NCBI RefSeq assembly: GCF_003994475.1
Contig: NZ_RZNY01000006.1
Span: 183,117 to 247,116 of the forward strand
DNA from: Paenibacillus anaericanus
Lineage (GTDB): Bacteria > Bacillota > Bacilli > Paenibacillales > Paenibacillaceae
Length of the DNA stretch: 64,000 bases
Reading direction: 5' to 3'
Part shown: positions 55,807 through 64,000 of the stretch, one piece after another
How the letters are laid out: each line of letters starts with the position of its first letter
Position numbering within the stretch: the stretch's first letter is position 1
The notes under the pieces: generated by a model
Seen by the model: the letters and a program-made list of their open reading frames with translations, nothing else
Told to the model about the DNA's origin: nothing
Databases searched by the model: none
Made by a program: the position numbers and the translations under genes

Positions 55807-56124
55807 CTATGCAAAGAAAAAGAGTTGAACAATACCGAGTACCACCGAAGCAGTAACAAATATTTTAGCTGCAAGAAATTTTCGCATATACTTCAAAACT
55901 ATTCCGACGAGTGAGAGAACACCAAAAAATCCTGCAACAATTTGCGGAACAATTAGATTACTTGCTAAGGAAGTGATATTCAAATAACAGATGAGAACAC
56001 CCAATATTACCGTACCTACAAAAAAAATGTTGTTCATTTTTGGATCTTTCACCAGAAACAACAGCGCAATACAAATCAAATTGATAACAGCAATAAAAAT
56101 AAAGAAAATAAGCAAAAGTGCCAT
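55807..56124 (-). CDS. small four-helix membrane protein of unknown function
   Basis: This 105-residue protein (MALLLIFFIFIAVINLICIALLFLVKDPKMN) has four hydrophobic segments. ATG 56124 has AAGGTGG eight bases upstream; the frame is open to a GTG at 56136. It lies 24 bases upstream of the MBL-fold gene on the same strand. I recognise no family. Confidence 0.6.
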   Translation of the reverse strand: MALLLIFFIFIAVINLICIALLFLVKDPKMNNIFFVGTVILGVLICYLNITSLASNLIVPQIVAGFFGVLSLVGIVLKYMRKFLAAKIFVTASVVLGIVQLFFFA

Positions 56125-56225
56125 AATGTAAACCACCTTATTTTACAATGATGAAAAGCCTCTCTTATTCATATCACCGTTTTTCTCCAACTTCAAGCTA
56201 CTATTTAAATTTAGATCGTTTAACT

Positions 56226-56612
56226 TTATTCAATTGTAATAGCTTTACCAATTTTCTTATCAATTCTCCATTGAGGAGGCTTTATATTATCTCCCCAGTA
56301 TTCATTTAGCAATACGATTCTATCTTCCATAAATTCAAAAAATGAGGTAGCACGAAAAGATATCACGGAGTTGTTCAATTCGACTTTCACCACGGATACG
56401 ACTAAATTATCCAAAGCTTCTAAACGCTCGATAGTAATTGCCCAATCACCTGGGTATTCACAATTTGCTCTCACGAATTCCTCCACATTAAAGCTCTCAT
56501 TTGAATTATTCCAGTTGATTATAGCGTCCTCGCTAAAATAGTGAAACAAATTGTCCCAATTCTGTTTGTCGATATCATTCCATAGGTCAATGATCTTCTC
56601 TTTATTCCCCAT
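56226..56612 (-). CDS. NTF2/SnoaL-like protein
   Basis: This 128-residue protein begins MGNKEKIIDLWNDIDKQNWDNLFHYFSEDAIINW, the alpha-beta start of the NTF2/SnoaL fold, and ends with the beta-sheet segment SFFEFMEDRIVLLNEYWGD. GAGGTG precedes the ATG at 56612; the upstream ATG at 56624 is within that site. No catalytic residues can be named. Small polyketide cyclases, isomerases and non-enzymatic binders share this fold. Confidence 0.7.
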   Translation of the reverse strand: MGNKEKIIDLWNDIDKQNWDNLFHYFSEDAIINWNNSNESFNVEEFVRANCEYPGDWAITIERLEALDNLVVSVVKVELNNSVISFRATSFFEFMEDRIVLLNEYWGDNIKPPQWRIDKKIGKAITIE

Positions 56613-56752
56613 ACTACACCTCATCCAATAAATAATTTACAACTAAATTCGATGACTTTATACTAGCACATATGTTCTGCTTTTAAGATGAGTTTTATCT
56701 CATTTAAAAAAAGTCGATTGCAGGTGCAATCGACCTCATATATAAGATGCTA

Positions 56753-58258
56753 CTATACTTGTTCTACTGGAGATCTCCCTACTGTAACGGTTATCTTTGT
56801 CTCGTCTTTCGGGGCGATAATGGCTACGATCCCCCCCTCGGAACTAGGGAAAGGACGAAACTCGACTTGGCATAAATTCGCTCCGGAAATAACAATATCT
56901 TCCTCGGAGAGCAATGCAGCACGGGGATGGTAGATTATAGTCTCATCACCGGACGGAACGTAGTCCACTTTTATGATATCCGTATCATAGTCATAGTGGT
57001 AGCCAACAAGCGTTCCTCCTGTTGCCTGCGGATAAGCACGATTTAGCGCTTTTGAGTAAGGCGATTCCCGGAATCCATCACACCAGCACCAATAGGTATT
57101 ACTCCAAAGGTACTTTTCAAAAATGGAAATCAGCGCTTTTGATAGTCCGAGGGTCGCAGGATGGTTGGTAAAAGCCCCCCATTCCCCAATCAAAGTAGGA
57201 ATGTTCAACCGCTCCTGTACCTTACGATGGGTCGCATATATCAAATCAACACGATCCTGATTATAAATCTCGTAATGCTCTGTATCGACTACCAAATCGT
57301 AACCATGAGGGGCATAGACCTGATGATGAACAACCATACCCTCATCGTTCTGTACAAGCCCCAAACCGGACTCTACTGCCATATTAGAAAAATAGCTTGT
57401 CTCTAGCATTAGAAATCCGTCCGGGACAACCGAGCGAATCGCTGCTGCCGTTTTGTTGAAAAAGGGCGCGAGAACTTCACGTTCAAATACCTGTGATGCC
57501 TCCTTCGCGCTGTCGACCAACACTCGATAGATATCCATATCCGCCATGCCAACAAGTATCTCTTGTTTTTTCTCCTCATCAAACCAGAGTGCAGAGAGTT
57601 CCTCCATGTTGACCTCATTTAATCCCATGATAGACTGTGCATAAGCAGCAATGATTGTGCCAAATACCTCCTGTCCACTGGATCCAGGATAAGGTTCGTT
57701 CATCAAGTCGTAACCAATGATATTGGTACAGTCCGCAAAAATAGCTGCTGCATGTTTCCACATCGCCGCATAATGATCCTGCAAACCTATACCATCACTA
57801 GCTGGCGCGTTGTCCCAGAAATAATCCATCGCACGGTTCAGTGCCGGACTTTCTAGATACGCGTCACTCCAGATTTGGCCGACTACATGTGGTAGACCAT
57901 CCGCGAAGGTCGCCCACTCAGGCGCTCCATCACCATAAAGTGAACTATATAAATCCTGATGCATATCCAGGAAAACGTAGATATCATGTTGTTCCGCCCA
58001 GCGGATCCGCTGTTTGATTTTACCTAGATATTCGTTATCATAGACACCTGGTTCCGGCTCCACACCATCCCAGATCAACCCCAAACGAACAACATTGAAG
58101 CCTTGCTCATGAAACCACCTAAACAAATTCTCATCGCAAGGGTCCACATACCCTTTAGCCTTGTCCTTGCAGACTAAATTTACGCCACTCAAGATTACAT
58201 GAGCTCCATCCTCATTTACAATACGCTGTCCATCAGTCGTTAACTTTTTCATCTTCAT
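56753..58258 (-). CDS. glycoside hydrolase family 5 protein, endoglycoceramidase-like
   Basis: This 501-residue enzyme has the GH5 barrel: FNVVRLGLIWDGVEPEPGVYD, VFLDMHQDLYSS, acid/base Glu in YDLMNEPYPGS and nucleophile Glu in PTLIGEWGAF. The pattern fits endoglycosylceramidase-related GH5. A short beta-rich C-terminal domain follows. No signal peptide is present, so it acts inside the cell on an imported glycoside. ATG 58258 has GGAGG upstream, and the start overlaps the MerR gene end by 26 bases. The transporter gene upstream presumably delivers its substrate. Confidence 0.86.
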   Translation of the reverse strand: MKMKKLTTDGQRIVNEDGAHVILSGVNLVCKDKAKGYVDPCDENLFRWFHEQGFNVVRLGLIWDGVEPEPGVYDNEYLGKIKQRIRWAEQHDIYVFLDMHQDLYSSLYGDGAPEWATFADGLPHVVGQIWSDAYLESPALNRAMDYFWDNAPASDGIGLQDHYAAMWKHAAAIFADCTNIIGYDLMNEPYPGSSGQEVFGTIIAAYAQSIMGLNEVNMEELSALWFDEEKKQEILVGMADMDIYRVLVDSAKEASQVFEREVLAPFFNKTAAAIRSVVPDGFLMLETSYFSNMAVESGLGLVQNDEGMVVHHQVYAPHGYDLVVDTEHYEIYNQDRVDLIYATHRKVQERLNIPTLIGEWGAFTNHPATLGLSKALISIFEKYLWSNTYWCWCDGFRESPYSKALNRAYPQATGGTLVGYHYDYDTDIIKVDYVPSGDETIIYHPRAALLSEEDIVISGANLCQVEFRPFPSSEGGIVAIIAPKDETKITVTVGRSPVEQV

Positions 58259-59081
58259 TCCATCCTTCCTCCTTGTCGATGACAGGAATATAGATCTCAA
58301 TGTAGTGATTGTTGTACTGATTATATAGATTGATCTCAAGCGAATTTCCAGCGATCTTTAAGCCACGTTTATGGATGAATGTTTTCATTTGCTCGTAATG
58401 ATCATCAAGAGCGGTGTAACCTTCCTTGCTAATTACTACGCATTTTCTAGCGCAAAAGCTTGGCTCTAATCTCATGAACACACCCTCATCATCCTCCATC
58501 GGGAAGGTAGACAAAATCCCATTATTCAGATAACTGTGGTAGTTGCCCGCAAGAAGGTTATCTTTCGACACAATCGATATAATATGGCAGAAAGCGAGCC
58601 ACTCCTGATGGGCACTAATTTTACTTAACTGCAGCTGCACTTTGCTCCCAAGCTTCTTATCTGTACTCTCCATGATAGAATCGGTAAGCAGCACCCAACT
58701 TGGATTACTTTGTACTAACTCAATGACATCACTTTCCTCGAAGTGTTGAAACTTATCTTTGAGGAAATCTAGTTTCTGAGATAGGTTCTTCAGATAGGTC
58801 AATTGCCGGTCTATATCCCTCTGCTTACTTACAAGCAACTCGTGCATATCATTCAAACTGTCATCTGTTAGAAGTGCGTGAATACGCTCAATAGGAACAT
58901 CCATTGCTCGAAGCATTCTAATTGTTATTAGGGAATCTAACTGTTCAAGGTAATAATAGCGGTACTTGTTCAAGTCCCGTTGCGAAGAAAGAAGTCCGAT
59001 TTTGTCATAGTATCGAAGAGTGTCAATTGGGATATTCAGAATATTAGATACTTCACCAATCGTAAATTTAAGCTTTAACAT
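58233..59081 (-). CDS. MerR-family regulator with GyrI-like effector domain
   Basis: This 282-residue regulator has the MerR helix-turn-helix FTIGEVSNILNIPIDTLRYYDKIGLLSS, a coiled coil (VSKQRDIDRQLTYLKNLSQKLDFLKDKF) and a C-terminal GyrI/SoxR-like ligand domain. It lies between the sugar transporter and the GH5 gene and overlaps the latter, so it probably reports the glycoside or product to its own operon. Confidence 0.85.
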   Translation of the reverse strand: MLKLKFTIGEVSNILNIPIDTLRYYDKIGLLSSQRDLNKYRYYYLEQLDSLITIRMLRAMDVPIERIHALLTDDSLNDMHELLVSKQRDIDRQLTYLKNLSQKLDFLKDKFQHFEESDVIELVQSNPSWVLLTDSIMESTDKKLGSKVQLQLSKISAHQEWLAFCHIISIVSKDNLLAGNYHSYLNNGILSTFPMEDDEGVFMRLEPSFCARKCVVISKEGYTALDDHYEQMKTFIHKRGLKIAGNSLEINLYNQYNNHYIEIYIPVIDKEEGWNEDEKVND

Positions 59082-59095
59082 CGTCTATTCACCTA

Positions 59096-60511
59096 TTACG
59101 GACCTCCCCTTCTAGCATAATTGCTGAATGTGGATATTTCTTCCTCTTTCTTCTTGTCGAATGGATAGAAGGCTATCGGGATCAGACCGATAATTACAGC
59201 TATAAGCGGAACCACACCCGTGGCCAATCGGATACCGAATACTGCAGATTCAGACTGAGTTGCCGCAAGACCGTCGTAACCATAGGCACCGATAACATTG
59301 ATAAAGATTACCGTCTGTATACTGGAAAAGGCGACTGTAAATAACGAGAACAGACCGTTGAACAGCCCGGTTTTCCTCACACCGATCGTACGCTCATTCT
59401 CATCAATGATCAGTGCTCCCATCGGAGAAATCGCAGTTTTGATGTAATTCACAGTGAATACAATCATGATATAGGAAGTCGCAGCAGTCCATATATTATT
59501 GGCGAAAAAGATTCCTCCGTAGCCGAGAACTGCAGTGATTGTACCCCAGTAGATGCTTATTTTTGTGCCATATTTTTTGACGATATTTCCCATGACCGGC
59601 AGAAAAATGAGAGCGATTACATGAGTGCCTGCATCTACGAGTGTAGCTACGATACCTCCTGTTTGTAATACATCATCCATATAGTAAAGATAGGGAGTGA
59701 AATAAAAACCAATGGGTCCTACCGTAATAATGGAATAGAGTACATAGGTGAGGAAAGATCGAGATTTAATAATCTGCCAGGATTCGCTCCACATATTTGT
59801 CATTTCGGGCTGTTGATTATTGAGAGTTTCATACATTTTCGCATCATCCTTTAGACCTCGCAGAGCGAGGGTAAAGAATATAGTTTCCAACAGAATCACT
59901 GCAGAAAAGACTGGGATGATAACCTCCCGCTTCCCATCACCAACCAATAGCAACGTCGGAATCATGGTAATTAGAAAAGACAGACCTTGGGAAATGTAAT
60001 TTTGTATCACATTGACATCCACACGTTCTTCTTTGGTAGGCGCTGCGATCAACGTATAAGATTGATAGGCCACACTGTAGGCCGTTGCCGCTGTATCGTA
60101 AATAAATAACTCCACCGTATAGAGCAGGAAAATCAGCCATTGATCCCATGATGGACTAGACAGCATCATAAGAAAGGAGGAAATGATCATAAATGGTACG
60201 GTTACACGCATGATGTAGACATATTTCCCACGGTTCGGACGGTGTCTCATCTTATCGATCCATACGCCTATCATGGGATCATTAATAGCGTTCCAAATAT
60301 TATAGATTATGTACACCCAGCCGACATACTTTGGACTAAGGCCAATCATGTCGGTATAGTATTTGATAAAGACATTGTGGATCAGAACGCCACCGACCGA
60401 TAGGACAGGTCCGGGAAGGGCAAGTCGCCATTTCTGACCTAAGGTTAACCCAGTTCCGGTGAAACGAAAAGCGTCTCGAATGGAGCGTACTACCTTGTTC
60501 AAAGGTATCAT
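59096..60511 (-). CDS. GPH-family sugar:cation symporter (MFS)
   Basis: This 471-residue protein has 12 membrane helices and the N-terminal GPH landmark YIIYNIWNAINDPMIGVWIDKMRHRPNRGKYV. The family carries glycosides, pentosides and hexuronides by symport. It is the first gene of a transporter-MerR-GH5 operon, with a 14-bp gap to the MerR gene, and so likely imports the GH5 substrate. Confidence 0.88.
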   Translation of the reverse strand: MIPLNKVVRSIRDAFRFTGTGLTLGQKWRLALPGPVLSVGGVLIHNVFIKYYTDMIGLSPKYVGWVYIIYNIWNAINDPMIGVWIDKMRHRPNRGKYVYIMRVTVPFMIISSFLMMLSSPSWDQWLIFLLYTVELFIYDTAATAYSVAYQSYTLIAAPTKEERVDVNVIQNYISQGLSFLITMIPTLLLVGDGKREVIIPVFSAVILLETIFFTLALRGLKDDAKMYETLNNQQPEMTNMWSESWQIIKSRSFLTYVLYSIITVGPIGFYFTPYLYYMDDVLQTGGIVATLVDAGTHVIALIFLPVMGNIVKKYGTKISIYWGTITAVLGYGGIFFANNIWTAATSYIMIVFTVNYIKTAISPMGALIIDENERTIGVRKTGLFNGLFSLFTVAFSSIQTVIFINVIGAYGYDGLAATQSESAVFGIRLATGVVPLIAVIIGLIPIAFYPFDKKKEEEISTFSNYARRGGP

Positions 60512-60619
60512 TCCCTTCTCCTAACTAGCTCTCTGTTCCTTACTCTATATGCCTATATCTCATCTTGATTTGTATTATAAACTATGGAGTAACTCCAGGC
60601 TCAATAGGTGTAAAAAAAT

Positions 60620-60660
60620 AAAATGAGGTTAACCAAATTTCATCCGGTTAACCTCATTTT
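60620..60660. terminator. terminator after the EamA transporter gene
   Basis: Perfect 15-base arms AAAATGAGGTTAACC and GGTTAACCTCATTTT flank an 11-base loop; a T-rich run follows on the minus strand. Confidence 0.85.
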
Positions 60661-60670
60661 ACAGAGTATC

Positions 60671-61531
60671 CTATCCCCATATTCCAATGAGCAAAATGCC
60701 ACAGAATATCACAATAGAGCAAGAAATTCGTTTGAAGCCTTGCTGCTCTTTCAGGAGCATAATGCCAAGGAAGGTAGCAAACACGGTACCTATTTCCCTT
60801 ATAGGACTGATGTGAGCCATGGGTGCCTGTTGCATAGCGAACAGAAATAAAAGATACGAGCCGGGGTTCAAGATAGATCCCAGTATAATAGTAGATTTGT
60901 TGACCCGCAGTTCCTCCCAGATCATCTTTCGTGAAGCCAGTACAGCGGGAGTTAAACCAATTACAAAACCGATATTGGTTACTTCTAATAATGCAAGTGG
61001 TGAAATATGCTGTAGGTTCAGCTTGTCGACGAACACATAGCAGGTGGTACACAACCCAACACATAATGCCATCAAAACAGGTTTTTTGCTATGTATATGT
61101 GAATTTGATGGTTTGCTATGTGAGCCGACCCCGCTAAGAACGATGAACCCTCCAAGCATACAGATAATCCCGATCCAACCAAAAATCGATAGGGTTTCGC
61201 TAAGGAAAATAACTCCTATGATAGGTACGAGTAGCGTACTGGTGCCTCTCATAATAGGATAAATCTGCGATAAATCGCCAAGCTCATAGGTTTTTGACAG
61301 AAGCCAGGAGTATATAGCCTGCAATAAAACTGATACTAACAGCAGACCATACGAACCCGCAGTTAATGGATTCCGCCAAAGCTCCGTGATCAATACCGGC
61401 AGAAGTACAATAGTAGCGACCATCATTATCGACCACAGAAAGACGCTCTTATTACGACTTCTCTTAGTAAACATACTCCAAACAGCATGAGCCATCCCAG
61501 AAGCGATAACTAGAAGAATGGGTAAAAGCAT
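60671..61531 (-). CDS. EamA-family (DMT) transporter
   Basis: This 286-residue membrane protein has ten helices in two EamA repeats (MLLPILLVIASGMAHAVWSMFTK and MALCVGLCTTCYVFVDKLN begin the halves). It is a drug/metabolite transporter with unknown substrate. A 28-bp gap separates it from the metallophosphoesterase gene upstream, so the two are probably one operon. Confidence 0.87.
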   Translation of the reverse strand: MLLPILLVIASGMAHAVWSMFTKRSRNKSVFLWSIMMVATIVLLPVLITELWRNPLTAGSYGLLLVSVLLQAIYSWLLSKTYELGDLSQIYPIMRGTSTLLVPIIGVIFLSETLSIFGWIGIICMLGGFIVLSGVGSHSKPSNSHIHSKKPVLMALCVGLCTTCYVFVDKLNLQHISPLALLEVTNIGFVIGLTPAVLASRKMIWEELRVNKSTIILGSILNPGSYLLFLFAMQQAPMAHISPIREIGTVFATFLGIMLLKEQQGFKRISCSIVIFCGILLIGIWG

Positions 61532-61559
61532 TTGATGTCAGCCCCTTTGAAGTTAAACA

Positions 61560-62516
61560 TTATTGTGCATTGTTAGGATCATGAGTGGGCTGTTCATGTA
61601 CAACGGATCCATCTTCTAGACGAAGCCAAGTAGCAAATTCATGTTGTCCCAGGTTTAGTTGAATAACACGAGAGCCCCGCATAAATCCCTCTTTACCGTA
61701 AGTATTGTAGCCACTTGCCCGTCCGTAACAAAGCTTAATGCCGTGCAAGGTTCCGCTAAAATCATTGGTATGATCATGTCCACAGAAAGTGCCAATTACA
61801 TCGCCCATTTCAAGCAGAGCCGTGAATAGTCCCGAATTGATGGGAGGACAGCACACAGGTTCGAATTTATGACCCTCACAGACTTGGGTGTCCCACATTT
61901 CCTGATATTCAGGAATCGGGATATGAAAGAAGGCGAGCGCCGGAGTTTTTTCCTCTGTGTCATCTGGATTTAGCCGTAAACATTCACTAGTCAACCAACC
62001 GATTTGATCTCGATGAATCCAGTTATAGCCTGGGACATGCTCAAGTGGGGAATAACTGCCCGAGTCCAGAAAATACAGATTAAATGCTGGATTACCTTCT
62101 GTATCTACAAGTTCAATTGTATAATTACCCGAACCCTCTATATGTTCAGGTCCTGACTCCGCTATGATATGTTTATGTGTCAATGCCACTTGCATCAACT
62201 CTTCACGTGAGATTCGTTGTTCAGTGTCATGATTGCCAAACACAAAGGCCCACGGAAATCCTCGTTCTTCAACTACGGCAACAGCATCGCGGAAAGCTTG
62301 CTGCGGATTTTCACATTCAACATCCTCCGGTGCGACAGGAGCGCTGTATATGATATCTCCCGTAAATACAACAAGATTCGGTTGCTCGGCATCCAGAACA
62401 CTTTCCATCAATTTACGGGAACGCCGATCCTCTGCTCTTCCGTCCTTCCAATGGATGTCTGTAAATTGCACGATTTTAAAAGTTCCGTCTTGCTGAAAAG
62501 ATAAACTGCGTTTCAT
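61560..62516 (-). CDS. metallophosphoesterase (calcineurin-like)
   Basis: This 318-residue hydrolase has the five dimetal blocks: VQFTDIHWKDG, LVVFTGDIIYS, AFVFGNHDTE, LAFFHIPIPEY and FCGHDHTNDFSG. The spacing matches DcrB/PPP-like purple acid phosphatase relatives (YvnB/Dr2-type). No signal peptide is seen, so it is cytoplasmic. The DeoR regulator gene is divergent, 400 bases away. Confidence 0.88.
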   Translation of the reverse strand: MKRSLSFQQDGTFKIVQFTDIHWKDGRAEDRRSRKLMESVLDAEQPNLVVFTGDIIYSAPVAPEDVECENPQQAFRDAVAVVEERGFPWAFVFGNHDTEQRISREELMQVALTHKHIIAESGPEHIEGSGNYTIELVDTEGNPAFNLYFLDSGSYSPLEHVPGYNWIHRDQIGWLTSECLRLNPDDTEEKTPALAFFHIPIPEYQEMWDTQVCEGHKFEPVCCPPINSGLFTALLEMGDVIGTFCGHDHTNDFSGTLHGIKLCYGRASGYNTYGKEGFMRGSRVIQLNLGQHEFATWLRLEDGSVVHEQPTHDPNNAQ

Positions 62517-62915
62517 AAAAAGTTACCTCCTCTGTCATTTAACTCATTGTTTTGATGTTGAATAGTGTGTTTTCATGTGGTTTCTAGTTGATTCTATCGC
62601 CGATTTAACAAACTGTCAATCCATTTTTTACATTCCGTTAACAATTCTAAAATGTGACCTGAACCTAAGTGATTTCAATAATGAATATATGTACAAGGAC
62701 TAAATAGAAAACCTATTTGATCAAACAAATATACCATTGTGGATACGGTATCTAGCTTGACAAGTACATTACAGGGAGAATACACTTAGTGAAAACAACA
62801 ACAAAACACATGATAGCAGATAGAACAATAAATACATAGTGTATGTCTTCGCTTGGTCTGTACGAACCATAGTCTTAGAAGTAACGATTTAACAAAACAT
62901 TAGGAGGAATCATTC
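62517..62915. other. 399-bp divergent spacer
   Basis: It holds the promoters of the metallophosphoesterase operon and the DeoR gene. One good candidate promoter is at 62757-62786. I see no riboswitch or gene. Confidence 0.5.
62757..62786 (+). promoter_or_regulatory. candidate promoter of the DeoR gene
   Basis: TTGACA at 62757-62762 and TACACT at 62781-62786 are 18 bases apart. The start would be near 62793, about 120 bases before the ATG. Confidence 0.5.
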
Positions 62916-63686
62916 ATGTCCTTGACCTATGAAGAACGACGGCAGACAATCCTCGCGCAGTTGGAGATGGACGGGAAGGTGCAGGTTCATGCTCTGGCAG
63001 AGTTATTTAATGTATCTACAGAAACAATACGGCGTGATCTAGACCGATTAGAGAAAGAAGAAAAGCTGAGAAAAGTGTATGGTGGAGCTGTTCGGATGCG
63101 ATCCGAAATGATCGAGCCCGTATTTCTGAAACGGTCCCAGATGCATCAAAGTGAAAAGCAGGCGATTGGGAAGCTTGCGGCTTCCCTTGTTGAGGAGGGA
63201 GAAACAGTGATGCTCGATAACGGTACAACAACGCTAGAAATTATGCGACAGCTTAAAGACCGCGCCGATGTGACCGTCATTACAAATTCCGTAGTGATCA
63301 TGACCTGTGCTTTGGAAGATTTCCAGGGTAAAGTTATTTTTGCCGGGGGCGAAGTGAATTTGAGCTATCAAGCCGCAACTGGACCCATTGCTCATAACAT
63401 GCTGGATCAGTTTAAGGTGAATAAGGCTTTTATTTCCGCTGGTGGTGTCTCACTCGCTGATGGTATTACCGAATACAATCTAGAAGAGGCTCTAATCTCG
63501 CGTAAAATGATGCAACGAGCTGAAGAGTCCATTCTTCTAGTGGATCATTCCAAGTTCGGTGTCACCACCTTTGCCCAAATTGCTCCTATCGAACAAATAT
63601 CCATGATCATAACCGATCAGGGCTGTTCCCAGGAATGGATTGATGCGCTTCATCGGCTTGATGTTGAGATACTTGTAAGCGAGTAA
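62916..63686 (+). CDS. DeoR-family transcriptional regulator
   Basis: This 256-residue regulator has the DeoR helix-turn-helix VHALAELFNVSTETIRRDLDRLEKEEKLRKVYGG and the sugar-phosphate sensor domain (MLDNGTTTLEIMRQL, VITNSVVIM, LLVDHSKFG). GGAGG precedes the ATG. It is divergent from the metallophosphoesterase-EamA operon and probably controls it; the effector, likely a phosphorylated sugar, is unknown. Confidence 0.9.
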   Translation: MSLTYEERRQTILAQLEMDGKVQVHALAELFNVSTETIRRDLDRLEKEEKLRKVYGGAVRMRSEMIEPVFLKRSQMHQSEKQAIGKLAASLVEEGETVMLDNGTTTLEIMRQLKDRADVTVITNSVVIMTCALEDFQGKVIFAGGEVNLSYQAATGPIAHNMLDQFKVNKAFISAGGVSLADGITEYNLEEALISRKMMQRAEESILLVDHSKFGVTTFAQIAPIEQISMIITDQGCSQEWIDALHRLDVEILVSE

Positions 63687-63798
63687 TACTACCTGGAAGA
63701 GGAACTGTTCTTGCCGGGTTCTATCTCTCGGCCATACAAAAAAGTGGACATCCATTTGGACAATGTCATTAAGTTAAAGCATAGGTCCAAAAATTAAG

Positions 63799-63835
63799 AA
63801 AAGAGCAGGTTATCGAAAAGATAGCCTGCTCTTTT
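63799..63835 (+). terminator. terminator after the DeoR gene
   Basis: Arms AAAAGAGCAGGTTATC and GATAGCCTGCTCTTTT, with one G-T pair, are followed by a T run. Confidence 0.85.
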
Positions 63836-63920
63836 TTTTGCGCGAAACTGAGAAATAGAACTTGACAAGTAGATTGAAATGTGTGGCGTAGCCCCTTGAA
63901 AAAACGAGGAGGTTACGCCA

Positions 63921-64000
63921 ATGAATGAGTATGCGAATTCACTAAAAGAAACGCTGACATCCCTTCTACGAGAAATGTCAGCCGCACCAGCACCTTATGT
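63921..64000 (+). CDS. N-terminal fragment of a probable transposase (runs off the window)
   Basis: ATG 63921 has GGAGG eight bases upstream. Only 26 residues are visible (MNEYANSLKETLTSLLREM...). The helical, charged start and the abutting imperfect inverted repeat GGCGTAGCC/GGTTACGCC (63881-63918) recall IS4/IS1182-type transposase genes, but the fragment is too short to be sure. Confidence 0.4.
   Translation, partial: MNEYANSLKETLTSLLREMSAAPAPY

Overview
The window looks like a chromosome segment from a nitrogen-fixing Paenibacillus-type bacterium (low-to-moderate GC Firmicute). This rests on strong GGAGG ribosome binding sites, some TTG/GTG starts, Bacillus-type neighbours (yqhH/yqhG, yqzE, cwlD-like) and a compact nifBHDKENX-orf1-hesA-nifV operon read from a sigma-70-type promoter with GlnR-like sites. 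No rRNA, tRNA, CRISPR array, prophage or complete insertion sequence was recognised.

Layout. 1-8 kb: HAD hydrolases, a diguanylate cyclase, a PadR-controlled ABC-2 exporter with two identical operator palindromes, a MarR/DUF2798 divergent pair and an LrgA/LrgB-type pair. 8-12 kb: a sulfonate/taurine-type ABC importer whose tauD-like dioxygenase is frameshifted; its leader can form mutually exclusive terminator and antiterminator hairpins. 12-26 kb: sugar catabolism, comprising the fruR-fruK-fruA operon, rhaB-rhaA with a divergent AraC regulator, and a LacI-controlled operon of an L-fucose-isomerase-fold protein, a split transketolase and an FGGY kinase. The last resembles a non-oxidative apiose/apulose route. 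26-36 kb: a MerR-controlled ABC exporter, class II ribonucleotide reductase (TTG start, three 63-bp tandem repeats upstream), yqhH/yqhG and a secreted protein of unknown function.

36.3-47.4 kb: the nif operon on the minus strand, about 10.7 kb, enclosed by strong hairpin terminators. It encodes the Mo-nitrogenase structural proteins (NifH, NifD, NifK), FeMo-cofactor assembly (NifB, NifE, NifN, NifX, a DUF269 protein), a HesA/MoeB-like protein and homocitrate synthase NifV. Genes overlap or abut, which suggests one transcript with translational coupling. P-cluster, FeMo-co and Fe-protein cysteine ligands are visible, so the system appears intact.

47.4-64 kb: cell-wall enzymes, an SGNH hydrolase, a Fur-controlled heme/iron uptake operon with a HugZ-like protein and a pentanucleotide repeat, a metallo-beta-lactamase-fold protein, a sugar-transporter/MerR/GH5 operon, an EamA transporter, a metallophosphoesterase with a divergent DeoR regulator, and the first codons of a probable transposase at the right edge.
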